From the NCBI GenBank assembly GCA_964559455.1, contig CAZLHO010000001.1:62001-126000 (forward strand): a DNA stretch of 64,000 bases, read 5' to 3'. Of the stretch, positions 30,560-40,072 are shown piece after piece. Position 1 is the first letter of the stretch. Every line of letters starts with the position of its first letter. Both the position numbers and the translations under genes were made by a program. The notes under the pieces are model-generated. The model saw only the letters and a list, made by a program, of their open reading frames with translations. It had not been told where the DNA came from and ran no database searches. The stretch comes from CAZLHO01 sp964559455. Its GTDB lineage: Bacteria > Krumholzibacteriota > Krumholzibacteriia > LZORAL124-64-63.

Positions 30560-33408
30560 CTCAGGATCACCACCTTGCGGGATTGGGTGCGGCCGCCGGC
30601 TTCGAGGAGCAGCAGGTACGCGCCCGAGGGCAGGAGGTTCCCGTCGCCGTCGCGGGCGTCCCAGAGGTGCAGGTAGGTGCCCGCGGTGAAGGGCCAACGC
30701 CGCAGGCGCCGCCCCCGCAGGTCGTAGAGATCCAGGCTGGCCCCGGACACCGACTGCGGCACCGTGACCATCATCCGCAACGGTCCGGCGGCCGGATTGG
30801 GCCAGGGCCTGCCGAGCACGGCGCCGATCGTCGGCCCGTCGTCGGCGTGCCTGGCCACCGGCCGCGAGGCGATCGGACCGAATTCCACCGTCTCGGCGAT
30901 CACCCGCATCAGCAGGCGCTGGCGGGGGCCGTAGGCGGCGAGGGCCCCGAGGTGCGAGTCGTCCAGGTAGAAAGGCTGCCCCTGCGGCGTGCCCGGCAGG
31001 CCGCGCCAGCCCTCCGTCCAGGTCGCGCCTTCGTCGGCGCTGCTCTCCACGCGGTAGAGGGTGACGTACTCGGGCCACGGCCAGATCCAGGCCAGGACGG
31101 GCTCCGGCGGCGGCGGCGAGGTCCGGGTCGGCCCAGGGTAGGCCTCGCCGTCACCGCCGCTCCAGCGCCAGACAGGGAAGGCCGAGGCGGTCGCCGGATC
31201 CGCGAGCGTCATGTCCCGCACCAGCCAGCCTCCCTCCCGCCAGGCCGAGTCGCTGGCCAGGCGCAGGGCCAGGCGCACGGGACCCGGCGCTTCGGGCAAG
31301 ACGAAGACGTCGACTCGCCACGGGTCCAGGTCAGGATCGGCGCCGTCGAGGACGGCGAAGGACGGAAGGCCGCCCAGGGCGTGTCGCGCCGAGGGATCGA
31401 CAGCGCCGGGGTAGCGGTCGACGGGCGCCAGATCCGCGGCGCCGCCGTCGGGCAGGATCGCCCGGGCCAGGGCGCCGTCGCCGGCCACCCCCGGACGGAT
31501 GAGGTCGACCCGCACGCGATGCACCACGCGAACGGCGGAGCCCGCCGGAAGAGGCGGCGTGAGCAGGGTGGCGTCGGCCCCGTTGTCGTAGACGGCCGTC
31601 GGCCAGTCGCCCACCGTCAACGCCGTGTTGCAAGCCAGGGCGTAGCCGCCGGAACCGCCCGGATCGGACAGCAGCCGCCAGGCCGTGCCTGGGACGCCGG
31701 CGACCGATGACGACCAGGAGCCCGGCCACGCTGCGCGGAAGTCCAGGGGATCCGGATCCTCGCTCCACTGCCATTCGTGAACGCGGTAGGCGGTCTCGTC
31801 GACGCCGTCGGCGCGCAGGCGCAGGCTGAACCGCGTGGACGCCCCGGGTGGCGGCGCGGAGTCGGGATTCCAGAGGACGGCTGTCGCCGGAACCCAGAGC
31901 CCGGCCTCGCCGCCGGGCGCAAGGTCGAAGCTCAGCGCCTCCCCCCCGGGCGCGTCGACGAAACGGCCCCAGGCCGGATCGGAGACGACGCGGATGGTGG
32001 CGCGCAGGGTGACGGCGGGCACGCCGGTCTCGCACACGGCCAGCGCCAGGGCCGGCGACGCGCCGAAGGCGAAGCCCAGCTCGACCGTGAAGCGCGGCGA
32101 CGCGGCGTCCTCGATGTCCAGGATCACGCCGGCCTCCGTCGGAACGATCGAGGCCAGGGCCAGATCGATGGGGCCGTCGTAGGAACGCGCCGTCCAGCTG
32201 ACGACCCCGCCCGAACCCGGGAAGGGATCGGCCGGCGTGCCGCGATCCTCGCCCCGCGCCAGGGCGCCGTCGCCGTCGGCCTCGACCAGCCGCACCCGCA
32301 GGTGACGGTCGTCGATCACGCCGCTGGACTGCTCGCCCTCGGCCAGGGTCCCGTCCACGTGGTAGACCAGCAGCTGGGGTTCGGGCAGCGCCGGATCATA
32401 ATGCGGATCGTCGCCGCGGCTCTCGAGCAGGAAATATTCCGGCCCGGACTCGCCGTACTCCCAGATCCGCCAGGCGACCCGCTCGCCCTTCGCGGGCAGG
32501 AAGAGACTCTCGTCGCCGCGGACGTCGACAACGTCCAGCCAGCCGACCTGGGCGCAGCTGTAGGCGTCGGGCAGGGCCGGGTCCGCACCGTCTCCCGAAC
32601 CCCAGGCGCCGGCGGCCATCAGGCTGAAAACGCCGAGGCCGCCGCGTCCGGCGAGGTCGTGGGCGGTCGAGGGCAGGAAGGGATCGTAGCGGTCCTCCAG
32701 GCCGAGCAGATGGGCCGTCTCGTGGGCCCAGACCCCGAGGCCGGAACGCAGGCTGGCCACGGCGTAGCTGCGGGCGCTCACGCCATCCCGGGTCACCGGT
32801 TCCTCGAGGAAAAAGGCCAGGGGCATGATCAGGCCGTCGTCGCCGTCGTTCTCCAGTCCCGGCGCCGCGTGCAGGATGAGCACGCCGTCCACCTCGCCGT
32901 CGTCGTCGCCGCTGCCGGGCAGGCCGTCGGGGCCGTCGCGGTCGAGCAGGCGGAAATCCAGCCCCGTGTCGCGCACGAAGCCCAGCGCTTCCGACGCCAG
33001 GCGCCGCGTGCGCGTGAAGCCGTTGAGGTCGCGGTCGGAATAGTCGAGCCGGTCGCCGGGCAGACGCACCAGGGGGGCGATCACGATGTCCAGGGCGGTG
33101 CGTCCCTGCGAGGCGTGCTCGAAGTAGGACGCCAGCGCGCCGGGGTCGGCGGCGGTCACCAGCCGGGGCGCGAGCGAGGCCGCAGGCAGCCAATCGTCGG
33201 GAAGGCGCGCGTCGGCGAAGTCCACGGGAATGACCAGCAGGCCGATGCGGGCGGGCTCGCCGCGGGCGGCTGCGGCGGCCACGGAGGCGCGCAGCGCAGC
33301 CCGACGGTCGGCCCGCAACAGGCCGAGAGCGGAGTCGGCGCCGAACGTAGGCGCGGCCGCGGTCAGCAGGACGAGCAGAGCCGCCGGCCAGACGCAGACG
33401 CCCCGCAA
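30556..33408 (-). CDS. Secreted M6-family (immune inhibitor A-like) metalloprotease with C-terminal FlgD/T9SS-like domain
   Basis: About 950 residues. A signal peptide (MRGVCVWPAALLVLLTAAA...) precedes an M6-like catalytic domain with zinc ligands H229 and H233 and catalytic E230 in VWAHETAHLLGLEDRYD. A beta-rich middle follows, then a C-terminal Ig-like domain with RPWPNPAAG, LDLYDLRGRRLRRW and ending GRTQSRKVVILR, the layout of FlgD_ig/T9SS type A C-terminal domains. Start uncertain: the TTG at 33406-33408 places the signal peptide correctly but has no Shine-Dalgarno; a GTG at 33498 lies inside guaA. A CCCCGC/GCGGGG hairpin surrounds the TTG. It is coupled to the downstream lytic transglycosylase. 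Confidence 0.8.
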   Translation of the reverse strand: MRGVCVWPAALLVLLTAAAPTFGADSALGLLRADRRAALRASVAAAAARGEPARIGLLVIPVDFADARLPDDWLPAASLAPRLVTAADPGALASYFEHASQGRTALDIVIAPLVRLPGDRLDYSDRDLNGFTRTRRLASEALGFVRDTGLDFRLLDRDGPDGLPGSGDDDGEVDGVLILHAAPGLENDGDDGLIMPLAFFLEEPVTRDGVSARSYAVASLRSGLGVWAHETAHLLGLEDRYDPFLPSTAHDLAGRGGLGVFSLMAAGAWGSGDGADPALPDAYSCAQVGWLDVVDVRGDESLFLPAKGERVAWRIWEYGESGPEYFLLESRGDDPHYDPALPEPQLLVYHVDGTLAEGEQSSGVIDDRHLRVRLVEADGDGALARGEDRGTPADPFPGSGGVVSWTARSYDGPIDLALASIVPTEAGVILDIEDAASPRFTVELGFAFGASPALALAVCETGVPAVTLRATIRVVSDPAWGRFVDAPGGEALSFDLAPGGEAGLWVPATAVLWNPDSAPPPGASTRFSLRLRADGVDETAYRVHEWQWSEDPDPLDFRAAWPGSWSSSVAGVPGTAWRLLSDPGGSGGYALACNTALTVGDWPTAVYDNGADATLLTPPLPAGSAVRVVHRVRVDLIRPGVAGDGALARAILPDGGAADLAPVDRYPGAVDPSARHALGGLPSFAVLDGADPDLDPWRVDVFVLPEAPGPVRLALRLASDSAWREGGWLVRDMTLADPATASAFPVWRWSGGDGEAYPGPTRTSPPPPEPVLAWIWPWPEYVTLYRVESSADEGATWTEGWRGLPGTPQGQPFYLDDSHLGALAAYGPRQRLLMRVIAETVEFGPIASRPVARHADDGPTIGAVLGRPWPNPAAGPLRMMVTVPQSVSGASLDLYDLRGRRLRRWPFTAGTYLHLWDARDGDGNLLPSGAYLLLLEAGGRTQSRKVVILR

Positions 33409-33445
33409 GGAGGCGGGGCGCCGCGAAGACCCGACGGGCGAAGGA

Positions 33446-35008
33446 TCACTCCCACTCGATCGTGCTGGGCGGCTTGCTGCTGATGTCGTAGACCACACGG
33501 TTTACTCCGGGTACCTCGTTGATGATCCGGTTGCTGATCCGGGCCAGGACCTCGTCGGGGATGCGCGCCCAGTCGGCGGTCATGCCGTCCTGGCTGGTGA
33601 CCGCGCGCAAGGCGACCACGGCCTCGTAGGTGCGCAGATCCCCCATGACGCCCACCGTCTGCACCGGCAGCAGCACGGCGCCCGCCTGCCAGATCAGGTC
33701 GTACTGGCCCGAGGCGCGCAATTCCTGGATGAAGATATGGTCGGCCGACTGCAGGAGGCGAACCTTTTCCCGGGTCACCTCGCCCAGGATGCGCACGCCC
33801 AGCCCCGGACCCGGGAAGGGATGGCGCATGAGCAGTGAATCGGGGATGTCCAGCTGGGTGCCGACCCGCCGCACCTCGTCCTTGAAGAGGTCGCGCAGGG
33901 GCTCCACCAGTTCGAAACCCAGCTTCTCGGGCAGGCCGCCCACGTTGTGGTGGGTCTTGATCGTGCTGCTGGGCCCGGCCACGGTCATCGACTCGATGCG
34001 GTCGGGATAGAGCGTGCCCTGGGCCAGGAAGCCGAACTCTCCCAGATCCCGGGTCGCGTTCTGGAAGATCTCGATGAAGGTGTTGCCGATGATCTTCCGC
34101 TTCTGCTCGGGCTCGGCGACCCCGCGCAGCCGGCTGAGGAAGGTGTTCGCCGCGTCGACGCGCAGCACCGGCCGGTGCAGGAAGGCGTTCAGGTTCCGCT
34201 CGACCTCGTCGGCCTCGCCCAGACGCAGCAGCCCGTTGTCGACGAAGATCGCGTGCAGACGGTCGCCGACGGCGCGGTCGATCAGGGTGGCGACCACCGT
34301 CGAGTCCACGCCGCCGGAGACTCCGCAGAGCACGCGCGCATCGCCGACCTGGGCGCGGATCGCCTCGAGGGTGTCCTCGATGAAGGCGGCCGCGGACCAC
34401 TGGCCCTCGATGCCGCAGATCTCGCGAATGAAGTTCTCGAGGATGCGGGTGCCGAATTCGCTGTGCACCACCTCGGGATGGAACTGGACCCCGTAGATCC
34501 CCCGCTCCGGATCCCCGCAGGCGGCGAAGGGGATCGTCTCGGAGCTGGCCAGCAACCGGAAGCCCCCGGGCATGGAGCCCACGCGGTCGCCGTGGCTCAT
34601 CCACACCCGCTGCCCCGACTCCGGCGTGCCCGCGAAGAGCGGCGACTGGTCGTGGAGCCTGATCGTCGCCGGCCCGTATTCGCGCTGGGCGCTGGGCTCC
34701 AGCGAACCGCCCAGGCGTTCGCAGAAGAGCTGCATGCCGTAGCAGATGCCCAGCAGCGGGACGTCGGCCTCGAAGAGGTCGGCCCCGACGTCCGGCGCGC
34801 CCTCGGCGCGCACCGAGGCCGGCCCGCCGCTGAGCACGATGCCCCGCACCTCGGGACGCCCCAGCACCTCGGCGTAGCGGTGGTAGGGATAGATCTCACT
34901 GAAGACGCCCAACTCGCGCAGACGGCGCGCGATCAGCTGCGTGTACTGGGAGCCGAAGTCGAGGACCGCCACCTCGGGCTGGACCGTCGTCGGCTGGGAG
35001 TCGGGCAT
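33446..35008 (-). CDS. guaA: GMP synthase (glutamine-hydrolysing)
   Basis: GuaA converts XMP to GMP. The 520-residue protein has a class I glutamine amidotransferase domain (~12-200; GICYGMQL with the nucleophilic Cys, FHPEVVHSE), an ATP-pyrophosphatase domain (GVSGGVDST near 227) and the C-terminal dimerisation domain ending in ISSKPPSTIEWE, the invariant GuaA end. The ATG (35006-35008) has GGAGGT 5 nt upstream. It follows purH by 17 nt, in a purC-purH-guaA purine run. Confidence 0.97.
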   Translation of the reverse strand: MPDSQPTTVQPEVAVLDFGSQYTQLIARRLRELGVFSEIYPYHRYAEVLGRPEVRGIVLSGGPASVRAEGAPDVGADLFEADVPLLGICYGMQLFCERLGGSLEPSAQREYGPATIRLHDQSPLFAGTPESGQRVWMSHGDRVGSMPGGFRLLASSETIPFAACGDPERGIYGVQFHPEVVHSEFGTRILENFIREICGIEGQWSAAAFIEDTLEAIRAQVGDARVLCGVSGGVDSTVVATLIDRAVGDRLHAIFVDNGLLRLGEADEVERNLNAFLHRPVLRVDAANTFLSRLRGVAEPEQKRKIIGNTFIEIFQNATRDLGEFGFLAQGTLYPDRIESMTVAGPSSTIKTHHNVGGLPEKLGFELVEPLRDLFKDEVRRVGTQLDIPDSLLMRHPFPGPGLGVRILGEVTREKVRLLQSADHIFIQELRASGQYDLIWQAGAVLLPVQTVGVMGDLRTYEAVVALRAVTSQDGMTADWARIPDEVLARISNRIINEVPGVNRVVYDISSKPPSTIEWE

Positions 35009-35025
35009 CGCTGACCTCCGTGGTC

Positions 35026-36564
35026 CTAGTGGCGGAAGTGCCGCCGGCTCGTGTGCATCAGGGTGACGCCGAGGCGGTTCGCCGCGGCGACGACCTCGTC
35101 GTCGCGGATCGACCCGGCCGGCGCGATGATCGCGGCCACGCCGGCCTCGTGCAGGCGCTCGACGCTGTCCGGGAAGGGGAAGAAGGCGTCCGACGCGCAG
35201 ACGCTGCCGGCGATGTCCAGCTCCTGGTCCCCCGCCTTGCGCACGGCGATGCGGGCCGAATCGACGCGGCTCATCTGCCCGGCGCCGATGCCCAGGGTGG
35301 CGCCGCCGGCGGTCAGGACGATGGCGTTGCTCTTGACGTGCTTGCAGACCTTCCAGGCGAAGGCCAGCTCCGCCTTCAGCGCGGCGTCGGGCTCGGGACC
35401 GGCGGCGTGACGCCAGTCGTCCAGCTCGGGGAAGCCCGCGTCCTCCTCCTGCCACAGGGTGACCTGGCCGAAGGAGCGGCTCTGGCCGCGGGTGGCGTCG
35501 GCAAAGGCGGCGGCGTCGTAGGTCAGCACGCGCAGGTTCTTCTTCCGGCAGAGCCGCTCGCGCGCGTCGTCCGCGTAGGCGGGCGCCAGCACGACCTCGC
35601 AGAAGCGCCCGGCCAGGATCTCGGCGGACGCGGCGTCGACCTCGCCGGTGAAGACGAAGATGCCCCCGAAGGCGGATTCCGGATCGCAGCGCAGGGCCAG
35701 GTCCAGCGCCTCGCGCGCGTTGCCGGCGGTGGCGGCGCCGCAGGGGTTGGTGTGCTTGAGCACGGCGCAGCTCGTCCCGCCCAGGTCGGCGGCCAGCTTC
35801 AGCCCGGCCACGACGTCGACCAGGTTGTTGTACGAGAGCTGCTTGCCGTTGAGCTGCCGCAGCCCCATGCCGACCAGCGGATCCTCGGGATCGGCGCCGG
35901 GAGCATAGAGCTCGGCCTCCTGGTGCGGGTTCTCGCCGTAGCGCAGGGGGATGACCGAGACCGGCTCCTCGCCGCCGAACCAGTCGCTGATCTGCGTGTC
36001 GTATTCGGTGACCAGCGCGAAGGCGCGGACGGCCATCCGCCGGCGGAACTCGGGGCCGGGCAGCCCGTCGTGGGCCCGGCATTCGAAGACGAACTCGTCG
36101 TAGTCCTCGGGATCGCAGAGCACGCAGACCCGCGGGAAGTTCTTGGCCGCGGCGCGCAGCAGCGACGGACCGCCGATGTCGATCTTCTCGACGCAGGCCG
36201 CTTCGTCGGCGCCGGCGGCGACGGTCTCGCCGAAGGCGTAGAGGTTGCAGACGACGACGTCGATCGGCGCCAGATCGAGCTCGGCCACCGCCGCGAAGTC
36301 TTCCTCGGTCGGGCCGAGGATGCCGCCGAAGACCAGCGGATGCAGGGTCTTGACCCGGCCGCCGAAGATCTCGGGAAAGCCGGTCAGGTCGCCGACGTCC
36401 CGGACCTCGTGACCGTGCTCGCGCAGGTAGGCCGCGGTGCCGCCGCTGGCCAGGAATTCGTAGTCGTAGGAATCCAGCACCGCCGCCACGTGTTCCAGGT
36501 CCGTCTTGTCGGTCACGCTCAGCAGCGCGCGACGCCGGCGCTTCAATCCAGGACGCTCCGCCAT
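35026..36564 (-). CDS. purH: Bifunctional AICAR formyltransferase / IMP cyclohydrolase
   Basis: PurH performs the last two steps to IMP. In the 512-residue protein the N-terminal IMP cyclohydrolase (MGS-like) domain carries SVTDKTDLEHVA, SGGTAAYLREHG and GRVKTLHP; the AICAR transformylase domain has RYGENPHQEAEL, LNGKQLSYNNLVD, KHTNPCG and SDAFFPFPD. The ATG at 36562-36564 lies in a 22-nt overlap with purC and has GGAGGTGGAG upstream. Confidence 0.97.
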   Translation of the reverse strand: MAERPGLKRRRRALLSVTDKTDLEHVAAVLDSYDYEFLASGGTAAYLREHGHEVRDVGDLTGFPEIFGGRVKTLHPLVFGGILGPTEEDFAAVAELDLAPIDVVVCNLYAFGETVAAGADEAACVEKIDIGGPSLLRAAAKNFPRVCVLCDPEDYDEFVFECRAHDGLPGPEFRRRMAVRAFALVTEYDTQISDWFGGEEPVSVIPLRYGENPHQEAELYAPGADPEDPLVGMGLRQLNGKQLSYNNLVDVVAGLKLAADLGGTSCAVLKHTNPCGAATAGNAREALDLALRCDPESAFGGIFVFTGEVDAASAEILAGRFCEVVLAPAYADDARERLCRKKNLRVLTYDAAAFADATRGQSRSFGQVTLWQEEDAGFPELDDWRHAAGPEPDAALKAELAFAWKVCKHVKSNAIVLTAGGATLGIGAGQMSRVDSARIAVRKAGDQELDIAGSVCASDAFFPFPDSVERLHEAGVAAIIAPAGSIRDDEVVAAANRLGVTLMHTSRRHFRH

Positions 36565-37448
36565 GCCTCCACCTCCGCAGGGAACAGGATCTCCAGGACC
36601 TCCCGGTAACGCCGGGCCGTCATCTCGAGCACCGCGGCGGGCAGGGCCGGCGGCGGCGGTTCGTGGTTCCAGCCGGTGCCGTCGAGGTGGTTGCGCAGGA
36701 TCTGCTTGTCCCAGCTCGGCGGCTCCTCCCCCGGCCGATGCTCCGAGGCGGGCCAGAAGCGGCTCGAGTCGGGGGTCAGCACCTCGTCGATCAGGGTGAT
36801 CTTCCCGTCCACCAGCCCGAATTCGAATTTCGTGTCGGCGATCAGCACCCCGCGGGCGCGCGCGTGTTCGGCGCCCTCGCCGTAGAGGCGCAGGGTCAGC
36901 TCACGCAGGGCCTCGGCGCGGTCACGCCCCACCAGGTCGGCCATCTTCGGGAAGGGGATGTTCTCGTCGTGCCCGGTCTGGGCCTTGGTCGACGGCGTGA
37001 ACAGGGGCTGCGGCAGGCGTTCCGACTTGAGCAGGCCCTCGGGCAGGGCGTGGCCGCAGATCGCGCCGTCGGCGAGGTACGCGCGCCAACCCGAACCGGT
37101 GATGTAGCCCCGGGCGATGCACTCCACGGGGAAGGGCTGGGCCTTGCGCACGAGCATGCTGCGCCCGCGCAGGGAGTCGGCGTGGGCGGCGAAGGGCGCG
37201 GGGAAGTCGTCGGCCTCGGCCGTGATCAGATGATTGGGCACGTCGGCGAAACGCTTCAGCCAGGCCAGGGTCATCACCGTCAGGACGACGCCGCGGCCCG
37301 GCACGCACTGGTCCATGATCACGTCATAGGCGGAGATCCGGTCGGTGGCGACGATGAGCAGGCGATCGCCCAGATCGAAGATCTCGCGCACCTTGCCGCG
37401 TCGATCCGGCCGCAGGCCGAGGTCGACCGTGCTGCGAAGGGTTGGCAT
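36543..37448 (-). CDS. purC: Phosphoribosylaminoimidazole-succinocarboxamide synthase (SAICAR synthetase)
   Basis: PurC links CAIR and aspartate with ATP. The 301-residue length and motifs (RRGKVREIFDLGDRLLIVATDRISAYD, ARGYITGSGW, IADTKFEFG, DEVLTPDSSRFW) fit the long form also found in yeast and many Gram-negative bacteria. The ATG at 37446-37448 has GGGAG upstream; the open frame to 37544 holds the promoter and is not coding. It heads the purC-purH-guaA run. Confidence 0.96.
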   Translation of the reverse strand: MPTLRSTVDLGLRPDRRGKVREIFDLGDRLLIVATDRISAYDVIMDQCVPGRGVVLTVMTLAWLKRFADVPNHLITAEADDFPAPFAAHADSLRGRSMLVRKAQPFPVECIARGYITGSGWRAYLADGAICGHALPEGLLKSERLPQPLFTPSTKAQTGHDENIPFPKMADLVGRDRAEALRELTLRLYGEGAEHARARGVLIADTKFEFGLVDGKITLIDEVLTPDSSRFWPASEHRPGEEPPSWDKQILRNHLDGTGWNHEPPPPALPAAVLEMTARRYREVLEILFPAEVEAWRSVLD

Positions 37449-37515
37449 GGCGCTCCCGATTCGCCGAAGTGATGGTAAATGAGGAGATCGCGACTCCGGA
37501 CGCCGCGACAGCGGC

Positions 37516-37544
37516 ATGGTACGCCGCCCCTCCGGGACTGTCAA
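37516..37544 (-). promoter_or_regulatory. sigma70-type promoter for purC-purH-guaA
   Basis: On the minus strand TTGACA (37539-37544), 17 nt and TACCAT (37516-37521) form a good promoter. The -35 box contains the comEC stop codon. The expected start is near 37509, giving a ~60-nt leader before purC. I see no purine riboswitch-like structure in that leader. Confidence 0.75.
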
Positions 37545-40072
37545 GGCGGGGGCCCGGGGATGCTGCCGGAAGCGCCGCGCGAGGTCCGCCAGTGCAGGGC
37601 GCCGGCCTCGTCCCAGGCCATCAGCACCGTCCCGTCACGGTCGCTGCGCAGGATCCGCAGCGTGTCGCCCGCGGCCACGAAGGGTCCGTGGCTGGGATGG
37701 CGATGGCGGTTCTCGACCCCGCAGCTGACCAAGGTCAACGAAGGCAGCAGAGCCGCCAGGAAGGGAGGCGAACTGGACGTGGCGCTGCCGTGATGTCCCG
37801 CCTTGAGCACCTGGATCCCGGCGGCGCCGTCGAGGCGTCCGCCGGCCAGCAGGCGGGCCTCGCCGCCGGATTCCAGGTCGCCCGCCCAGACCCCGACCAG
37901 ACGGTCGCGGCGATAGAGCCCCAGCACCAGCGAGCGGTCGTTCTCGTCCGCGTCGGGCGGCTCCTCGGCATCCGAATGGAGGTAGACCAGGCGCCAGTCC
38001 CCGCTGGCGTGGACGACGTCGCCGGCACGCGGCCGCCGGAGCGTCCCGGTCGACTCCGGCGCCGCGGCCCTCCCCCCCAGGTCCCATCGTCCCACCGCGA
38101 CGCGGGCGGCGAGGTCGGCGGCGCCGCCGGTGTGGTCGTCGTGCCCGTGGGTGAGCACCGCCGTCCCCACTCGCCGCAGGCCCTGCCGGTCGAACCAGGC
38201 CAGGATGTCCCGGCCCAGCACCGACGCCCCCGCCTCGCCGTCGCCGGCGTCCACCAGCACCGCCAAGCCGTCCGGGAAGCCCAGCAGCGCCGCGTCGCCC
38301 TGCCCCACCGCGAACTGGACGGCCTTCATCCCGCCGCCGCGCATGAAGCGCCCGGCCGGCAACAGCGCGACCATCAGGAGGATCGCCGCCGCCGCGACGA
38401 CCCGGCGCAGGCGGCGGCGGCACGCGAAACGCCCGCCCAGCGCAGCCAGGATCACGAAGGAGAGGACGAGGAAAGCGCTCGTCCGCGGCGCCGTCCAGGG
38501 CGGCAGGCCCAGCGGCGGCGGCATCCTGACGGCCAGCAACGACGCCCCCGCCTCCAGGCCGCGCAGCAGCAGCCACGCCCAGGCCCAGATCGCCCCGGCC
38601 GCCCAGGACGACAGCACGCCGGCCGCCAGGGCGCCGGCCATCAGGGAGACCGCGAAACCGAAGAGGGGCACGGCGGCCAGGTTCACCGCCGGGGCGGTCA
38701 GGCTGACCCAGCCGAAGGATCGCGCCAGCTCCGGCAGCGTGAACCACTGGGCGCCCAGGCTGACCGCCAGACCGGCGGCGGCCCAGCGCACGGCCCGCGG
38801 CCGTCCTTCGACCGCCGGAGTGGCGTGGCGCAGCACCGAGACGATCCCCGCGGCCGCCAGGTAGGACAGGCGCAACCCGCTGTCCCCGACCGCGGCGGGC
38901 TGCCAGACCATCGACATCCAGAAGAGCAGACCCAGCGCCCGCAGGGAATTGCCGGCCCGGCCGAAGACGGCGCCGGCCAGGATCAATAGGGTCAACCCTG
39001 CGGCGCGCACCGTCGATCCGGCCATCCCGGTCAGCACGACGTAGACCGGCAGCAGCGCCGCCACCACGCGGAAACGGGCGCAGGGGCCGCAGGGGACCAG
39101 CGCCAGGGCTCCCAGCAGGACCCCGACCAGGATGCCGACGTGCAAGCCGCTGACCGCGAAGAGATGGGCCAGGCCCAGACGGGTGAAGGGCTCCTTCTGG
39201 GACCGGATTTCCGGGCCCCGGTCGCCCAGCAGGACCGACCGGGCGAGCAGGGCTTCGCGACGCGGCAGGCTGCGGTCCAGGCGGCCGATCAGGCCGCGGC
39301 GCAGGGGGTCGAAGACACCGCCGCCGAGATGCCTGAGCAGGTCGTCGGACCCTGAATGAACTGAGTCGGGGTCGAGACGCCCGATCCAGTGCAGGCCGCG
39401 CCCGAAGAGGAAATCGGCGTAGGAGAAGCCGCCGGGAAGGGCGGCGCGGGCGGGCGCCTGTCCGTCCACGCATCCACTCAGCGTGGACCAGAGTCGCGGC
39501 GCCGCGCCCTTCCCTCGCAGCAGGATCCCCTGACCCGGCCGGGGTCGAACGCCGACCGCGCTCCTGAGCGTGTCGCCGACCGCCAGGATACGCGCCGGCG
39601 CCCGCCACCCGTCGCCGTCCACCCGCGGCCAGGCCGTGATCCGCGCCGCCAGTGCGGCTGTCCAGCCCACGCGCCGGGATGGACCCCAGGGATCGGGAAC
39701 CGCGACGTCGGGGCGCGAACGGACGACGGCCCCGCTGCGTCCCGAGGCCGCCGCCATCGCCGTCACGGCCGTCCAGACCAGCAGATCGCCCACCGGGCCG
39801 GCCGCGCCCAGGGCCGCCGGAGCCAGGGCCGCCACCCGAGCCAACCGTTCGGCTCGCAGCGCCTCCCGCTGCCATTCCCGGCCCCCGGAGTCGCCGGCCA
39901 GGGCGCCGCCGGCGGCCGTTCCCAGCAGCCAGAGCAGGGCCCAGACGGCCGGCCACGCCTCGCGGCACGCGACAATACATTCTATGACAAGAGGATATGC
40001 CCGGAACTTCAGGAATCGCGATAATCCGGCAGGATCAGCAGGGGCTCGCCGTCGGGGTTCCAGAAATGGCAC
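37541..40072 (-). CDS. comEC: ComEC/Rec2-family DNA uptake channel protein
   Basis: ComEC is the inner-membrane channel for single-stranded DNA during natural transformation. The ~843-residue protein has an N-terminal soluble OB-like part, a Competence domain with many membrane segments and the signature LGLAHLFAVSGLHVGIL, and a C-terminal metallo-beta-lactamase domain with LTHGHDDHTGG and KAGHHGS, the putative nuclease. The start is uncertain: GTG 40070-40072 lies 64 nt inside the upstream cyclase gene, and no other start codon occurs before the first membrane segment. No other competence genes are in the window. Confidence 0.9.
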   Translation of the reverse strand: MPFLEPRRRAPADPAGLSRFLKFRAYPLVIECIVACREAWPAVWALLWLLGTAAGGALAGDSGGREWQREALRAERLARVAALAPAALGAAGPVGDLLVWTAVTAMAAASGRSGAVVRSRPDVAVPDPWGPSRRVGWTAALAARITAWPRVDGDGWRAPARILAVGDTLRSAVGVRPRPGQGILLRGKGAAPRLWSTLSGCVDGQAPARAALPGGFSYADFLFGRGLHWIGRLDPDSVHSGSDDLLRHLGGGVFDPLRRGLIGRLDRSLPRREALLARSVLLGDRGPEIRSQKEPFTRLGLAHLFAVSGLHVGILVGVLLGALALVPCGPCARFRVVAALLPVYVVLTGMAGSTVRAAGLTLLILAGAVFGRAGNSLRALGLLFWMSMVWQPAAVGDSGLRLSYLAAAGIVSVLRHATPAVEGRPRAVRWAAAGLAVSLGAQWFTLPELARSFGWVSLTAPAVNLAAVPLFGFAVSLMAGALAAGVLSSWAAGAIWAWAWLLLRGLEAGASLLAVRMPPPLGLPPWTAPRTSAFLVLSFVILAALGGRFACRRRLRRVVAAAAILLMVALLPAGRFMRGGGMKAVQFAVGQGDAALLGFPDGLAVLVDAGDGEAGASVLGRDILAWFDRQGLRRVGTAVLTHGHDDHTGGAADLAARVAVGRWDLGGRAAAPESTGTLRRPRAGDVVHASGDWRLVYLHSDAEEPPDADENDRSLVLGLYRRDRLVGVWAGDLESGGEARLLAGGRLDGAAGIQVLKAGHHGSATSSSPPFLAALLPSLTLVSCGVENRHRHPSHGPFVAAGDTLRILRSDRDGTVLMAWDEAGALHWRTSRGASGSIPGPPP

